In this document: in pieces, positions 1-8,094 of the stretch
How the letters are laid out: the number at the start of each line of letters is the position of its first letter
Numbering within the stretch: the stretch's first letter is position 1
IMG/VR virus record: IMGVR_UViG_3300025695_001512
Location: 1 to 53,349 of that record
DNA from: a virus
Length of the DNA stretch: 53,349 nt
Reading direction: 5' to 3' (one strand)
Made by a program: the position numbers and the translations under genes
The notes under the pieces: generated by a model
The model's input: the letters and a program-made list of their open reading frames with translations, nothing else
What the model was told of the DNA's origin: nothing
The model's database searches: none

Positions 1-1
1 T

Positions 2-289
2 ATTGAGAGAGTAGGTACGTTATCAGGTAGATATCAAGTTTACCGTGACCCTTACTTCCCACCAAACACTGTATTGATGGGTCATAAAGGTTCTTCTCTA
101 TTGGATACAGGTTACGTTTACGCACCATATGTACCACTACAGTTGACACCAACAATGTATAACCCATTCAACTTTACACCAATCAAAGGTATCATGACTA
201 GATACGCTAAGAAGATGGTGAACAACAGATTCTACGGTAGAATCATCGTTGATGGTGTTAGAACGTTCGATTTGAACTCTTTAAGATAA
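2..289 (+). CDS. Major capsid protein, gp23-like, C-terminal fragment
   Basis: The reading frame is open from the left edge and gives the last 95 residues of a protein. The visible part contains GHKGSSLLDTGYVYAPYVP followed by PFNFTPIKGIMTRYAKK. This matches the C-terminal pattern of T4 gp23-type major capsid proteins: a Gly/Ser turn, an aromatic xxPYxP strand, then a strand with F-x-P-x-x-G-x-x-TRY. In T4-like virions gp23 forms the hexamers of the icosahedral shell and is matured by the prohead protease. The start and the cleaved propeptide lie outside the window. An internal ATG at 74 is not the real start, because the frame and the family similarity continue upstream. A strong hairpin terminator follows 24 bases after the stop. 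Confidence 0.85.
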   Translation: MERVGTLSGRYQVYRDPYFPPNTVLMGHKGSSLLDTGYVYAPYVPLQLTPTMYNPFNFTPIKGIMTRYAKKMVNNRFYGRIIVDGVRTFDLNSLR

Positions 290-312
290 TCAATCTTAAA
301 ATTTATATTAAA

Positions 313-338
313 GGGGACCAAATGGTCCCCTTTTTTTT
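313..338 (+). terminator. Rho-independent terminator after the capsid gene
   Basis: A perfect 7-bp stem, GGGGACC (313-319) with GGTCCCC (324-330), encloses an AAAT loop and is followed by eight T residues (331-338). It sits directly downstream of the capsid gene and should end its transcript. The same GGGGAC/GTCCCC stem recurs at 2403-2420 and 47518-47537. Confidence 0.9.
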
Positions 339-346
339 ATTTACTG

Positions 347-355
347 ATATTTATA
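347..355 (+). promoter_or_regulatory. Candidate late promoter box ATATTTATA
   Basis: The box lies 16 bases before the ATG at 372 and just after a terminator, where a new promoter is needed. It belongs to a set of TATTTAT(A/C) boxes upstream of virion genes on both strands. The promoter role is inferred from position and recurrence. Confidence 0.5.
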
Positions 356-371
356 ATTAAACAAATATATT

Positions 372-1670
372 ATGTCTAAAAAAATAATACGTCTAACTGA
401 GTCAGATTTAGAAAATATTGTTCGTAATGTTTTAGAACAAGAAAGTAAAGAATCTACATATGGTCAATGTAGCGGAAACAATAATATAACTTCACCAATA
501 GTTAAAACTACTATCAGTACTAAAAATAAGGTACCCTCATCAGTTAGTTTTCAGATTGTGGCATATTTTGACGCTACAAAATCAAGTGAAAATGTATATA
601 AAGATTCTTTACTTATGTTAAAAAAACAAATTGATGAGAAACTATCATCGTTAAATATAATCGCCAAATACAGTTATAATTTAGTAGAAGTTACTAAGGT
701 TATAGGTAGTGCAAGTAATTACTTAAATGGACCTTTAAAACCTACTGTATATAATAATGGTTATGTAATACCTGAGAATAAACTAAATGAAATTCCATAT
801 AATTCATTACCTGGTGAAGGAAATTCTAATTGGAGTAAAAATATGGAATATGCCAAGAATAGGTGGTCTAATATGTTAAATTACATAAGGACTAATGGTA
901 ATTCGTTAGGTATAAAAGTAGATTCAAAACTTAATAAACCTTCCGACATTAAATCTTGGATTAGAGATACCGGAGGATGTATTGATGAGAAGCGTGATGT
1001 TAATAAATACCCAATAGCGGGTCAAAGTGTTTTAGTTAGAGGTAAAATGAATTTAATACCTGAACCACCAACAGAAGAGGATTTAGACAAAATGTTAGAA
1101 TGTGCTGAAGGTCTTAGAATAGTTGTAGGTTATTTTAAAACACCACAGACCATAGGAGGAATCGATTTTCCTAAAAATAAAAAAGCACATAGTTGTAATT
1201 TTGCAACTTTTGATATTTTATGTAACGATGTTGTTGTAGGTATATCTAATATGAATAATCTATTAAATCAAACACAAAAAACTAGTAAGGGCGATATTAA
1301 CATATTTAAAGATGGTGCACCTGCACAAATAGGTAAAGACCAACCAGGATATAACGGACCTATAGAAAATGGTGGAACTGTGTATACGGTCATTGATGTT
1401 CCGACTAATGAATTAAAAACCATTCTTAGTAAAAGTTATAACGGACAAATAAAAATGTTTATACAAGGTCATGATGGGTCTTATAGAAGAAGTGGTAAAT
1501 ATCATGGGGACGCTCCTATGGTATGTGCATTTGTTTTAGATAAAGAAGGTAATAAAAGAATTGTTTACGGACCTAAAGAACCATTTAATTCTAGCGGTGA
1601 CGTTGGTCCTGAAAAAAGATTTATGGATTCATTTAATCCATGTATTGAAACAAAGGTGATACCTGCTTAA
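372..1670 (+). CDS. Unknown protein with N-terminal LTESDL packaging-like peptide
   Basis: This 432-residue protein is not recognised as a whole. It begins with the helical segment IIRLTESDLENIVRNVLE, which resembles the N-terminus of the protein at 4564-4818 and the C-terminus of the one at 47575-47718. I infer a shared targeting peptide, possibly for capsid packaging. Residues around 60-180 (FDATKSSENVYKDSLLMLKK, then IGSASNYLNG and a helix NWSKNMEYAKNRWSNML) loosely recall the OmpA-like peptidoglycan-binding fold, but this is weak. The C-terminal half contains several Cys residues and a Gly-rich segment, GHDGSYRRSGKYHGD. The gene is preceded by a terminator and a late-type box and converges with the CAP gene, overlapping it by 4 bases. 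The start is the ATG just after the box. Confidence 0.75.
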   Translation: MSKKIIRLTESDLENIVRNVLEQESKESTYGQCSGNNNITSPIVKTTISTKNKVPSSVSFQIVAYFDATKSSENVYKDSLLMLKKQIDEKLSSLNIIAKYSYNLVEVTKVIGSASNYLNGPLKPTVYNNGYVIPENKLNEIPYNSLPGEGNSNWSKNMEYAKNRWSNMLNYIRTNGNSLGIKVDSKLNKPSDIKSWIRDTGGCIDEKRDVNKYPIAGQSVLVRGKMNLIPEPPTEEDLDKMLECAEGLRIVVGYFKTPQTIGGIDFPKNKKAHSCNFATFDILCNDVVVGISNMNNLLNQTQKTSKGDINIFKDGAPAQIGKDQPGYNGPIENGGTVYTVIDVPTNELKTILSKSYNGQIKMFIQGHDGSYRRSGKYHGDAPMVCAFVLDKEGNKRIVYGPKEPFNSSGDVGPEKRFMDSFNPCIETKVIPA

Positions 1671-2152
1671 TACCATATAACTAAAGTAGAAAATACAAAA
1701 GAGTATCCACCGTATTTTTTAAGAGTCCCTTCACCACAGCTCACCGCAGCATTTGTAAACTCAGGTGTGGTCATAATTTTATTATGTGAAGGAGATTCTT
1801 TCCAGTTATTAAAAATTGATTCAGACATCTCGAAAATTGTTTGACCGTTCATATTAATTGTTGTGCAATTTTCACCCACTAACGTAAAATTATCAACTCC
1901 GTATTTTAGTAACCTATGGTATGCTTTTGGTGTCTCTGAATTCTCTATATGACCTATTTCACCTACATTAATCATATATTTTGTATGATGTTGAGATGCT
2001 AAAAAGGATTCTTTAGAAAATTCTAATTTATCCAAACCTAAAGAAATTCTGTATTCATTAATTTTCCCTAAAACTAAAGAATCTAACTCTGTTTGAGAAT
2101 AAAGATTTATTGAACTTATCAATACTAAAAGGACTGTTAATAATTTTTTCAT
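1667..2152 (-). CDS. Secreted CAP (SCP/PR-1-like) domain protein
   Basis: This 161-residue protein has a clear Sec signal peptide: MKKLL, a hydrophobic core, then a likely cleavage after SINLYSQ, a style common in flavobacterial exported proteins. The rest is a compact CAP domain: an N-terminal helix LDSLVLGKINEYRISLGL, the His pair in ASQHHTKYM, the GEN box in TLVGENCTTINM, WKESPSHNKIM and a closing AAVSCGEG strand. The family is named for cysteine-rich secretory proteins; bacterial YkwD-like members are exported and their biochemical role is mostly unknown. An exported protein is unusual in a phage structural region, so it may act in the host periplasm or at the envelope late in infection. 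It was probably acquired from a host. A TATATTTG box (complement of 2157-2164) lies directly upstream. Confidence 0.8.
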   Translation of the reverse strand: MKKLLTVLLVLISSINLYSQTELDSLVLGKINEYRISLGLDKLEFSKESFLASQHHTKYMINVGEIGHIENSETPKAYHRLLKYGVDNFTLVGENCTTINMNGQTIFEMSESIFNNWKESPSHNKIMTTPEFTNAAVSCGEGTLKKYGGYSFVFSTLVIWY

Positions 2153-2192
2153 ACAACAAATATATTAATAAATCTTGATAATACAAAATTAA

Positions 2193-2396
2193 CTACCTAA
2201 AGTTTTTTCTTTCAGTTTTACATATTTTGGAGTCTTCACCAAAATATTTACATCTTAATTCAGCCAACTCTCTTCGGTGTTCTCTAAACTTATCATGGTC
2301 GTGTGGTCTATGACCATTTATTACTGAGATTGTAACTTCTGTTGATAATTTACAAATTCTTGAACTTATATCTTTTATATCCATAGTTTTTTGCAT
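2193..2396 (-). CDS. Small unknown protein
   Basis: The protein has up to 67 residues and is not recognised. It has a charged helical middle (HRPHDHDKFREHRRELAELR) and a basic C-terminus with two Cys residues. The first ATG (2396) abuts the T-run of the terminator at 2397-2420. The second Met at 2384 (MDIKDISSR) is therefore an equally good start. It follows the 2440-2847 gene on the same strand but is separated from it by that terminator. Confidence 0.5.
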   Translation of the reverse strand: MQKTMDIKDISSRICKLSTEVTISVINGHRPHDHDKFREHRRELAELRCKYFGEDSKICKTERKNFR

Positions 2397-2420
2397 AAAA
2401 AAGGGGACAATTAAGTCCCC
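2397..2420 (-). terminator. Rho-independent terminator after the 2440-2847 gene
   Basis: On the minus strand, a 6-bp stem GGGGAC/GTCCCC (2403-2420) with a six-base AT loop is followed by six T residues (complement of A at 2397-2402). It lies between the minus-strand genes at 2440-2847 and 2193-2396 and uses the same stem as the terminator at 313-338. Confidence 0.8.
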
Positions 2421-2439
2421 TTTAAAAAAGTTTAAATAA

Positions 2440-2847
2440 TTAAGCTTTGTGAACCTCAGGTTCAGGAACCTCTTGTTGTTGTTCTGCAGGTGGAGTAGTC
2501 AATACTCTAATTGCTTTTGATACAACTTCAGATTCTTCCATACCAAATGCACTTCTTTGATGTCCCGCTCTTGCCGCTTGAACTACACAGTATAGTGCTT
2601 GGTCAGGTGTTAATTCATTAATGAATTTATCTAAATCTGCAGTATTATTATAATTAATAACATTAAACAATGTTCCAATTGGTTTTGGTTGTTCTTCTGT
2701 AGGTTGTCCTTCAGTGGAGGGAGTCTCTTCCAAAACTTCGTTTACTTGTTCTTCAACAGGTTTAGTTTCTTCTTTTTTAGTTCTTGTTTTACGTGTTGTC
2801 GGCTTTTTAGTTTCTGCCGATGTCTCTGTTTTCTTTGGTCTAGCCAT
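2440..2847 (-). CDS. Unknown protein with basic, Lys/Thr/Glu-rich tail
   Basis: This 135-residue protein is not recognised. The N-terminal third is disordered-looking and alternates basic (MARPKK, TTRKTRTKK) with acidic Glu/Pro/Thr runs. A compact predicted helical domain follows at about residues 60-115 (INYNNTADLDKFINELTPDQ, then VVQAARAGHQRSAFG). The tail is Pro/Glu/Gln-rich. The MARPKK opening is shared with the otherwise different protein at 10072-10446. The composition would suit a DNA-associated or scaffold-like phage protein, but no function can be assigned. It ends at a strong terminator. Confidence 0.65.
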   Translation of the reverse strand: MARPKKTETSAETKKPTTRKTRTKKEETKPVEEQVNEVLEETPSTEGQPTEEQPKPIGTLFNVINYNNTADLDKFINELTPDQALYCVVQAARAGHQRSAFGMEESEVVSKAIRVLTTPPAEQQQEVPEPEVHKA

Positions 2848-2884
2848 TTTTCTTCGTATTTAAGTGAAAAGTTTATTCTCAGTT

Positions 2885-2893
2885 ATATTTATC
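2885..2893 (+). promoter_or_regulatory. Candidate late promoter box ATATTTATC
   Basis: The box lies 33 bases before the ATG at 2927, in the divergent gap between a minus-strand and a plus-strand gene. It is one of the recurring TATTTAT(A/C) boxes. Confidence 0.45.
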
Positions 2894-2926
2894 TAATAGA
2901 TAAACAAATTATAACAATAATCAAGC

Positions 2927-3805
2927 ATGAGTGAACACATTTTATCAGAAGATTTGGCGGTATGGTTTGGTAATAAGAAAAAAAAGAAAGGTTCTTCACA
3001 ACCTAAAGGTCCTTGGGTAAACATCTGTAAGAAAAAGAAGGGTGGAGGTCATCCTCCTTGTGGAAGAAAAGATGCCGATGAAGGTGCATATCCTGTATGT
3101 AGAGGTGCTGGTGTTGCGGGTAAGATGTCACAAAAGGAAAAAGACTCAGCTTGTCGTAGAAAACGTGAAAAAGAAAAGAAAGACCCCCAAACAGGTAAAG
3201 GTCAAAAGCCAACTCGTATTAAAGTGAAAAATTATAAAAAGAAAAATGAATCGATTGACCGATTGGTTAATTTGGTATTAGAACATGACAAACCTGTTAT
3301 TTCTGAAGAATTACAATATCACATGGATAATAAAATTTCATTGGATGAAAACTTATTCAGATATGGTAGTCCAAAATATTTTAACGTAATAAATGAAGCA
3401 CGTAAACTTTATAATGAGGGTTATGGTAATTGGTCTGAAGAGGATATTGAACTATTGGAATCTGAAAGAGGTAAGTTCTTTATGTATGAAGGTGAAAGGT
3501 TACCTTTAGATTTCCCAATGATTAACGAAGCCGAATATCAAGGTAAAAAAGTTGAGTTAAACAAACCTAAATCGGGAGGTTCAAAAAAATGGTATGTTTA
3601 TGTTCGTAACCCAAAAACAGGTAAGATTAAAAAGGTAAGTTACGGTTCCCCTGTTATGACTGCCAAGTGGAATGACCCTGCAGCTCGTAAGTCATTCGCC
3701 GCAAGACACCAATGTGAAAAGAAAAAAGATAAAACTAAGGCAGGTTATTGGGCGTGTAGAGCCCATAAAGATTTCGGTAAGAATGTTTCAGGAAGATTTT
3801 GGTAA
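2927..3805 (+). CDS. Very basic head-associated protein, DUF5872-like N-terminus
   Basis: This 292-residue protein is extremely Lys-rich. The N-terminal 100 residues (SEDLAVWFGNKKKKKG, then repeated Cys in NICKKKKGGGHPPCG) resemble small basic DUF5872-type proteins of large phages. The middle holds a helical segment, IDRLVNLVLEH, similar to the targeting peptide seen elsewhere in this window. The C-terminal part, from MINEAEYQGKKVELNKP through KSFAARHQCEKKKDKT to GYWACRAHK, matches a basic Cys/His family I recall from marine T4-like phages. The INE-A in MINEAEYQG resembles the (I/L)xE-(A/G) cleavage consensus of the T4 prohead protease. I therefore infer an internal or head-associated protein matured in the prohead. 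Its stop overlaps the next start (TAATG). Confidence 0.7.
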   Translation: MSEHILSEDLAVWFGNKKKKKGSSQPKGPWVNICKKKKGGGHPPCGRKDADEGAYPVCRGAGVAGKMSQKEKDSACRRKREKEKKDPQTGKGQKPTRIKVKNYKKKNESIDRLVNLVLEHDKPVISEELQYHMDNKISLDENLFRYGSPKYFNVINEARKLYNEGYGNWSEEDIELLESERGKFFMYEGERLPLDFPMINEAEYQGKKVELNKPKSGGSKKWYVYVRNPKTGKIKKVSYGSPVMTAKWNDPAARKSFAARHQCEKKKDKTKAGYWACRAHKDFGKNVSGRFW

Positions 3806-4353
3806 TGGTATACAAACAACAAAACATATCACATAATACATTTAGAAGAGTATTCTCTGAATCTGTTGACTCAGGTGAATTAAAATGGCACAAAGACCAA
3901 TATGACCGTATTGTTTTTGTTGAGTCAGGTAAGGGATGGAAGTTACAAATGGACGAGGAACTACCTCAGGACTTGCAAGAAGGACAAAAATACTTTATCC
4001 CTAAAGAGACATATCACCGAGTAATTAAAGGGACTGGTGACCTTAAAATAACCATTATCGAAAATAATGGTAAATATAGAATACCTAAACTTGTTATGAA
4101 TGAGATGAAAAAGGGTATTATGTATGGTAGAAAGTCAAAAAATGTTAATAGATTCACACAAAACCTGATTGAAAGAGGTTATGCTACGAAAGGAGATATG
4201 AAAATCTTAAAGGAATTTTTTGACAGTAAAATGAAAAACACCATATTATCTGAAAACCAAAAAGGTAAACCTGAACAACATAAAGAATACGTTGATTGGT
4301 TATCACACGGTGGTGACGTAGGTTATAAGTGGTTAATTCAGAAATTAGTCTAA
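3805..4353 (+). CDS. Cupin-fold protein of unknown substrate
   Basis: The protein has about 182 residues. Residues 20-90 form a cupin-like barrel: ELKWHKDQYDRIVFVESGKG, then WKLQMDEELPQDLQEGQ and FIPKETYHRVIKGTGDLKI. The His in WHKD and in YHRV are in places typical of cupin metal ligands. This WHxDxxDR...GWxxQxDxELP pattern recurs in phage cupins of unknown function. The C-terminal part is helical and includes GRKSKNVNRFTQNLIERGYA and WLSHGGDVGYKWLIQKLV. I chose the ATG at 3805, which overlaps the upstream stop in TAATG, over the TTG two codons earlier. It is co-transcribed with the basic protein upstream and converges with the next gene. Confidence 0.7.
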   Translation: MVYKQQNISHNTFRRVFSESVDSGELKWHKDQYDRIVFVESGKGWKLQMDEELPQDLQEGQKYFIPKETYHRVIKGTGDLKITIIENNGKYRIPKLVMNEMKKGIMYGRKSKNVNRFTQNLIERGYATKGDMKILKEFFDSKMKNTILSENQKGKPEQHKEYVDWLSHGGDVGYKWLIQKLV

Positions 4354-4530
4354 TATAAACTCAGGTTTTGGTTTGATACCAATTCTGTATTTTTCGCTTC
4401 TGTATGATTTTGGTTTTTGAAGATAAAAATAATCCATAGCTCTTTCAACTGAAGAAGCTGAGGTTTCTAAAACAACCTTTTCTGTTTTATCACTCTTAAT
4501 TTTAATTAATTGATATGTTGTGTGATTCAT
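4345..4530 (-). CDS. Small unknown protein
   Basis: The protein has 61 residues from the ATG at 4530, or 69 from 4554. It is not recognised. It looks like a small alpha/beta protein: TTYQLIKIKSD and KVVLETSAS strands, then a helix VERAMDYFYLQ and a basic tail. I prefer the inner start because a TATATTTG box (complement of 4552-4559) overlaps the outer ATG. The stop overlaps the cupin gene by 9 bases, tail to tail. Confidence 0.5.
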   Translation of the reverse strand: MNHTTYQLIKIKSDKTEKVVLETSASSVERAMDYFYLQKPKSYRSEKYRIGIKPKPEFILD

Positions 4531-4551
4531 CAATAGTATAGTTTTACTACA

Positions 4552-4559
4552 CAAATATA
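4552..4559 (-). promoter_or_regulatory. Possible Bacteroidota-type -7 box (TATATTTG)
   Basis: On the minus strand the sequence reads TATATTTG, an exact match to the TAnnTTTG element of Bacteroidota housekeeping promoters, 21 bases upstream of the ATG at 4530. No clear -33 TTTG partner is seen. A similar box (complement of 2157-2164) precedes the CAP gene. Confidence 0.3.
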
Positions 4560-4563
4560 TAAA

Positions 4564-4818
4564 TTATTTTTTACCAGAACAATACTTTCCTGAACATCTT
4601 TTTTCACCATCTAATCCTGGCATCTTACCTTTACAGACTTGAACCGCGTAACCGTTAGCATATGCGGATGGGTAAACTTCATACTTAGCCTTCGCCGCTC
4701 TTTTACCACGTGCACACAAGGTTGTATCTTTTTTCTTCTTTTTAGATTTTTTCTTTTCGTTAATTACTCTTGTAATAATCTCGATTAAATCTTGTTCTGT
4801 TAAACTTACCTTTTTCAT
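4564..4818 (-). CDS. Small basic Cys protein with targeting peptide and PSAYA motif
   Basis: This 84-residue protein has two parts. Residues 1-21 (VSLTEQDLIEIITRVINE) repeat the LTExDLxxI pattern of the gene at 372 and end in INE, a good match to the (I/L)xE consensus of T4 gp21 prohead protease. The remainder is Lys-rich with four Cys residues and the motif YEVYPSAYANGYAVQVCKG. That PSAYAxG motif is common in small basic proteins of T4-like environmental phages; the family role is not known to me. I infer a packaged, DNA-binding internal head protein whose leader may be removed during maturation. The start overlaps the upstream stop (ATGA), so it is translated from the 4815-6284 transcript. 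Confidence 0.65.
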   Translation of the reverse strand: MKKVSLTEQDLIEIITRVINEKKKSKKKKKDTTLCARGKRAAKAKYEVYPSAYANGYAVQVCKGKMPGLDGEKRCSGKYCSGKK

Positions 4819-6284
4819 TTTCTATTAACGATTTGGAACTTTAGTTGTCTTTTATAAGTATTAACTTCTCGGTCAGTAATGACTTTTAAATCAATAAAAT
4901 ATTCATTAGGTATTTTATCTTCTGTGTGAAATATAAAGTAATGACTATCAGGTGTTCTATTTAATTCAGTCCAATCTTGAACTTGAACCTCAGTTTTACC
5001 TTCCTTAACGTAAACTCTATAATAAGCCTGAACTTTATTTAAAACTTCGTTTGTCGTATATGCTTTCTTTATTACGACATTAACTTTACGTGTGTCAGTT
5101 CCTAATATTTTCTCATCTTGTTTAATACCATAAAAATCAAAACCATATATGGATGGTTCGTTTGTTGTTGAACCAATCTGATAAAGATTGGATAAATCAT
5201 TAATGACAAATTCATTTTCCACATCATTAAGTTCAACACCATTAACTTCCAAACCTTTCCAAACATCATAATACATACAAGGAACTGTTGTTACAGTTAA
5301 ACCACTAACCTCAACCTCATAAACACCATTAGTTACTTGACATGTAGTTAAATTTGTAAAACCATTTACGGGGTTACCGTTCAAATCTAAGATGTCAACA
5401 GTTGGGTTTGAGTCAAAGTTTTGAGGGACACCAAAATTATAAGAATATAGGTAAAGTTTATTTGATTTATTATTGTAGAAGATGTTACGGTCGTCCTGAA
5501 TTAAATCGTCATATGTTGTTTCCAAATAAGGCTCGTAGAATGTTTGAGTGTGTCTTGAAAAGAAACCAACTGAATAATTTTCAGTCAAACCTGTTATGTT
5601 TTCAACCTCAGGATAAAACGCCACACCCCATCCTGTAACACCTGTAGTGGTACCTGTAAGAATATTATTAATCTCATCAGTCATATCAAATTCAATATCT
5701 TCATTACCGAACTCAAAATGTTGTCTATCGATAATAGTTAAACCACTAAAGTTTAAACCTGATATTGATTGATTGTTTTCATTATCATAGATACCTGACA
5801 ATGACCAATTTTTAATTGTTTGGGCTTCATACCAGTTTGACGGTCTACTTGAAAATGATTTATCGGTTGGTATTTGGCTAAAATCGTAATAATCGTAACC
5901 TACACCTTCATCCCACATTTGAGGATTTCCTGTATCACCAGACACTTTTGGGATTCTAAATAAAACTAAATCGAAAGATGTTGCTCTTCTTCTTCCATTG
6001 GACCATTTATCGTTTAACAGTTCTTTGTCAAATGCTGATGAGTTGGTCATTCTTAAGGTATGGGTCATATTTTTAGAACAACCTGTAGATATTTCACCAC
6101 TACTGATTTTTGATTGTAGTGAATCTAAATCTATATCGAAAATAAAACGACTAAAACCTTTAGGTAATAATACATTATCTACCCTACCGAAAAATAATTC
6201 AACAATAGGATTTCTACCCGTATTTACATACGAATTATAAACTAAAGTATTGTTTCTACTAAAATATGATTTATAAACAGACAT
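4815..6284 (-). CDS. Putative virion (tail/baseplate) protein
   Basis: This 489-residue beta-rich protein was not assigned to a named family. The N-terminal half (FSRFIFDIDLDSLQSKISSG, later SFDLVLFRIPKVSGD and FDMTDEINNILTG) has the look of a DNRLRE/TGF-propeptide-like beta-sandwich used in extracellular and tail proteins. The C-terminal part carries alternating beta-strands and short Ig-like stretches, ending KVITDREVNTYKRQLKFQIV. It is first in a long minus-strand cluster whose next member is a gp5-like OB-fold baseplate protein, so a baseplate or tail-fibre role is likely. A late-type box ends 12 bases upstream of the ATG. Confidence 0.65.
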   Translation of the reverse strand: MSVYKSYFSRNNTLVYNSYVNTGRNPIVELFFGRVDNVLLPKGFSRFIFDIDLDSLQSKISSGEISTGCSKNMTHTLRMTNSSAFDKELLNDKWSNGRRRATSFDLVLFRIPKVSGDTGNPQMWDEGVGYDYYDFSQIPTDKSFSSRPSNWYEAQTIKNWSLSGIYDNENNQSISGLNFSGLTIIDRQHFEFGNEDIEFDMTDEINNILTGTTTGVTGWGVAFYPEVENITGLTENYSVGFFSRHTQTFYEPYLETTYDDLIQDDRNIFYNNKSNKLYLYSYNFGVPQNFDSNPTVDILDLNGNPVNGFTNLTTCQVTNGVYEVEVSGLTVTTVPCMYYDVWKGLEVNGVELNDVENEFVINDLSNLYQIGSTTNEPSIYGFDFYGIKQDEKILGTDTRKVNVVIKKAYTTNEVLNKVQAYYRVYVKEGKTEVQVQDWTELNRTPDSHYFIFHTEDKIPNEYFIDLKVITDREVNTYKRQLKFQIVNRK

Positions 6285-6296
6285 ATATTCTTTTTA

Positions 6297-6305
6297 TATA
6301 AATAC
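6297..6305 (-). promoter_or_regulatory. Candidate late promoter box GTATTTATA
   Basis: On the minus strand the box reads GTATTTATA and is followed by TAAAAAGAAT, 12 bases before the ATG at 6284. The same TATTTAT plus A-rich pattern precedes other virion genes. Confidence 0.5.
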
Positions 6306-7895
6306 TTAGTTTATGCGAATATACTTGTTTAAAATCTTTTGATTTGCTTTTCTTAATTCATTAAGTAGGTCATCGAACTTAACACCGTTCACCGATTGAC
6401 TATCAGGAACCATTCCATGATATGGATGAACGTGTCCAATTAAGAATTGAACAATTAAATCTAACAATTCAATAAGTTCTTCACCTCTAACCATAGAAGA
6501 CGTATTTGGTTCTATCTCATCTGATACCTTATTTGGTCCAATACCATATAAGGTATCACTTAAATTAATTTTATCACCACCATCTTTTTTTGAGTTGTGT
6601 GATAATAAGTAGAGATATTCACCACCCATTATACCTGCAGTGTTACTAATTGCCTGAACATTTTTTGGTATCTCAATATTTTCTTCTGGAACGTAAGGAA
6701 CTGTATCCTTTTTTGTTTCATCATAAATTAAACCATAACCACCATTTGCGGAATTAGTAACTTTAATACCACTCATTAAATTAGTAATAAAAGTTTTTTC
6801 ACGAGTTGTTGAGGTATCTGAATTTACTTTAGCATAAAGACTCGGTTGAGGTCTAAAATAAATTGGAAATGCCGGTTCTCTTAGACCGTAGGGACCAACA
6901 GGACTTACCTGTGGTGTAATTTTTTCTAAGTTTGGAATTAAACCATCAACCATACCTTGTAATATTGAATTAGTTAATTCGATAACTTTTTCTTTGGTTA
7001 TTGCAGTAAATTGAAAGGCAAAATATAAACTCTTATCTTCTTCATTAACTTCTGTAGAAATGTCAAATGAACGTGTTCCTGTTTTTTCTGAGGGTTTTAA
7101 ATTATATATGTAAATTGCACCTGTATAAAGATTAGGGTTTGCGTTATTTTCAGGATTTTGAATATTATACTCCAATAAAGTTCTTATTGGTTTATGTTCA
7201 AATTTAAACTTTAAATATTTTCTTGGTAAACCATAACTAATTTTTTCATTAAACTTTGTAAGTTGAATAAAAGCTCTTTTATCACTGGATATTGGGTAAA
7301 CGTTTGGTGTTGGTAATGTATTGAATTTTCCGGCACGTAATAAAACCGTATCTTCTTTTACTACAATGTCAGCACTACCTCTACCGTTAATTGCAATATC
7401 TACGGGTTTTGGATAAATACCTGCCTTATTTTTGTCAAATTCTTCACCCGTTTTTTCATTTCTTAATTTATTTCTATCCTTATCTCTACTTCCTAAGTTT
7501 CCATTTTTAACTGATGATTCATAAGGTTCTTCATTAATCATCGTTAAACTTGAGTGAACACCACTGATATAAAACTTATCTTTATTACCTTTATCATCGG
7601 CGTTTGAATACATCAGATGAACAAATTCACCTTTTACATTAACACCATCGTCTTGGGTTTTTGGTATAATATTTAAAAACACAGGTAGTAAAGGTCTAAC
7701 AACAAAGGGGTCTTTATCAGTCCATTTGTCTTTATCACTAATACCTGTCCCGTCTTTTACACTATTTTCTCTATCGGTAGTATTTTCTGTTTTTAATACT
7801 GCACGTATTCTACCTAAACCTAATGGGTCTTTGTTATCAATACATTCACCGTAAAAAAATACACGGTTATTATATGGTAAATTAGGCTCCGCCAT
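6306..7895 (-). CDS. Baseplate hub/spike protein with gp5-like OB domain
   Basis: This 529-residue protein opens with VFFYGECIDNKDPLGLGRIR and continues KDPFVVRPLLPVFLN. This is the characteristic start of the OB-fold domain of T4 gp5-like central-spike proteins, with a xGRVR-like turn. A segment PKTQDDGVNVKGEFVHLMY completes the barrel. The C-terminus has LIGHVHPYHGMVP, resembling the HxHP turn at the end of the gp5/VgrG OB region, followed by a helix LNELRKANQKILNKYI. No lysozyme active site is evident in the middle, which instead holds about 300 residues of unassigned beta-rich sequence. It overlaps the next upstream gene by one base, in line with coupled translation. Its likely role is at the centre of the baseplate. 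Confidence 0.75.
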   Translation of the reverse strand: MAEPNLPYNNRVFFYGECIDNKDPLGLGRIRAVLKTENTTDRENSVKDGTGISDKDKWTDKDPFVVRPLLPVFLNIIPKTQDDGVNVKGEFVHLMYSNADDKGNKDKFYISGVHSSLTMINEEPYESSVKNGNLGSRDKDRNKLRNEKTGEEFDKNKAGIYPKPVDIAINGRGSADIVVKEDTVLLRAGKFNTLPTPNVYPISSDKRAFIQLTKFNEKISYGLPRKYLKFKFEHKPIRTLLEYNIQNPENNANPNLYTGAIYIYNLKPSEKTGTRSFDISTEVNEEDKSLYFAFQFTAITKEKVIELTNSILQGMVDGLIPNLEKITPQVSPVGPYGLREPAFPIYFRPQPSLYAKVNSDTSTTREKTFITNLMSGIKVTNSANGGYGLIYDETKKDTVPYVPEENIEIPKNVQAISNTAGIMGGEYLYLLSHNSKKDGGDKINLSDTLYGIGPNKVSDEIEPNTSSMVRGEELIELLDLIVQFLIGHVHPYHGMVPDSQSVNGVKFDDLLNELRKANQKILNKYIRIN

Positions 7896-8092
7896 TATTT
7901 ATTTCTTTTTTTATACTCTTTTAATAATTTATTATAAACTGCTTCAGTACCATCTAAATGTCTGGTCAATCTAATAATAGCCTTTTTAGTGTCTTCAAAA
8001 TCATTCTGTAAAAAATCCATAGCCTCAACCAAATCCTTATTCGGTTTACTTTCATATTCTACTATTATTTTTTTTATTCTATCTTCATCCAT
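7895..8092 (-). CDS. Small helical unknown protein
   Basis: This 65-residue, highly charged protein is almost entirely helical in appearance (DEDRIKKIIVEYESKPNKDL, then a KAIIRLTRHLDG helix and a KKRNK tail). It is not recognised. It lies 2 bases after the 654-residue virion protein and overlaps the baseplate gene start by one base (ATGG/TAA arrangement), so it is translated with them. A small chaperone or baseplate accessory role would fit the position, but nothing in the sequence proves it. Confidence 0.6.
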   Translation of the reverse strand: MDEDRIKKIIVEYESKPNKDLVEAMDFLQNDFEDTKKAIIRLTRHLDGTEAVYNKLLKEYKKRNK

Positions 8093-8094
8093 AA

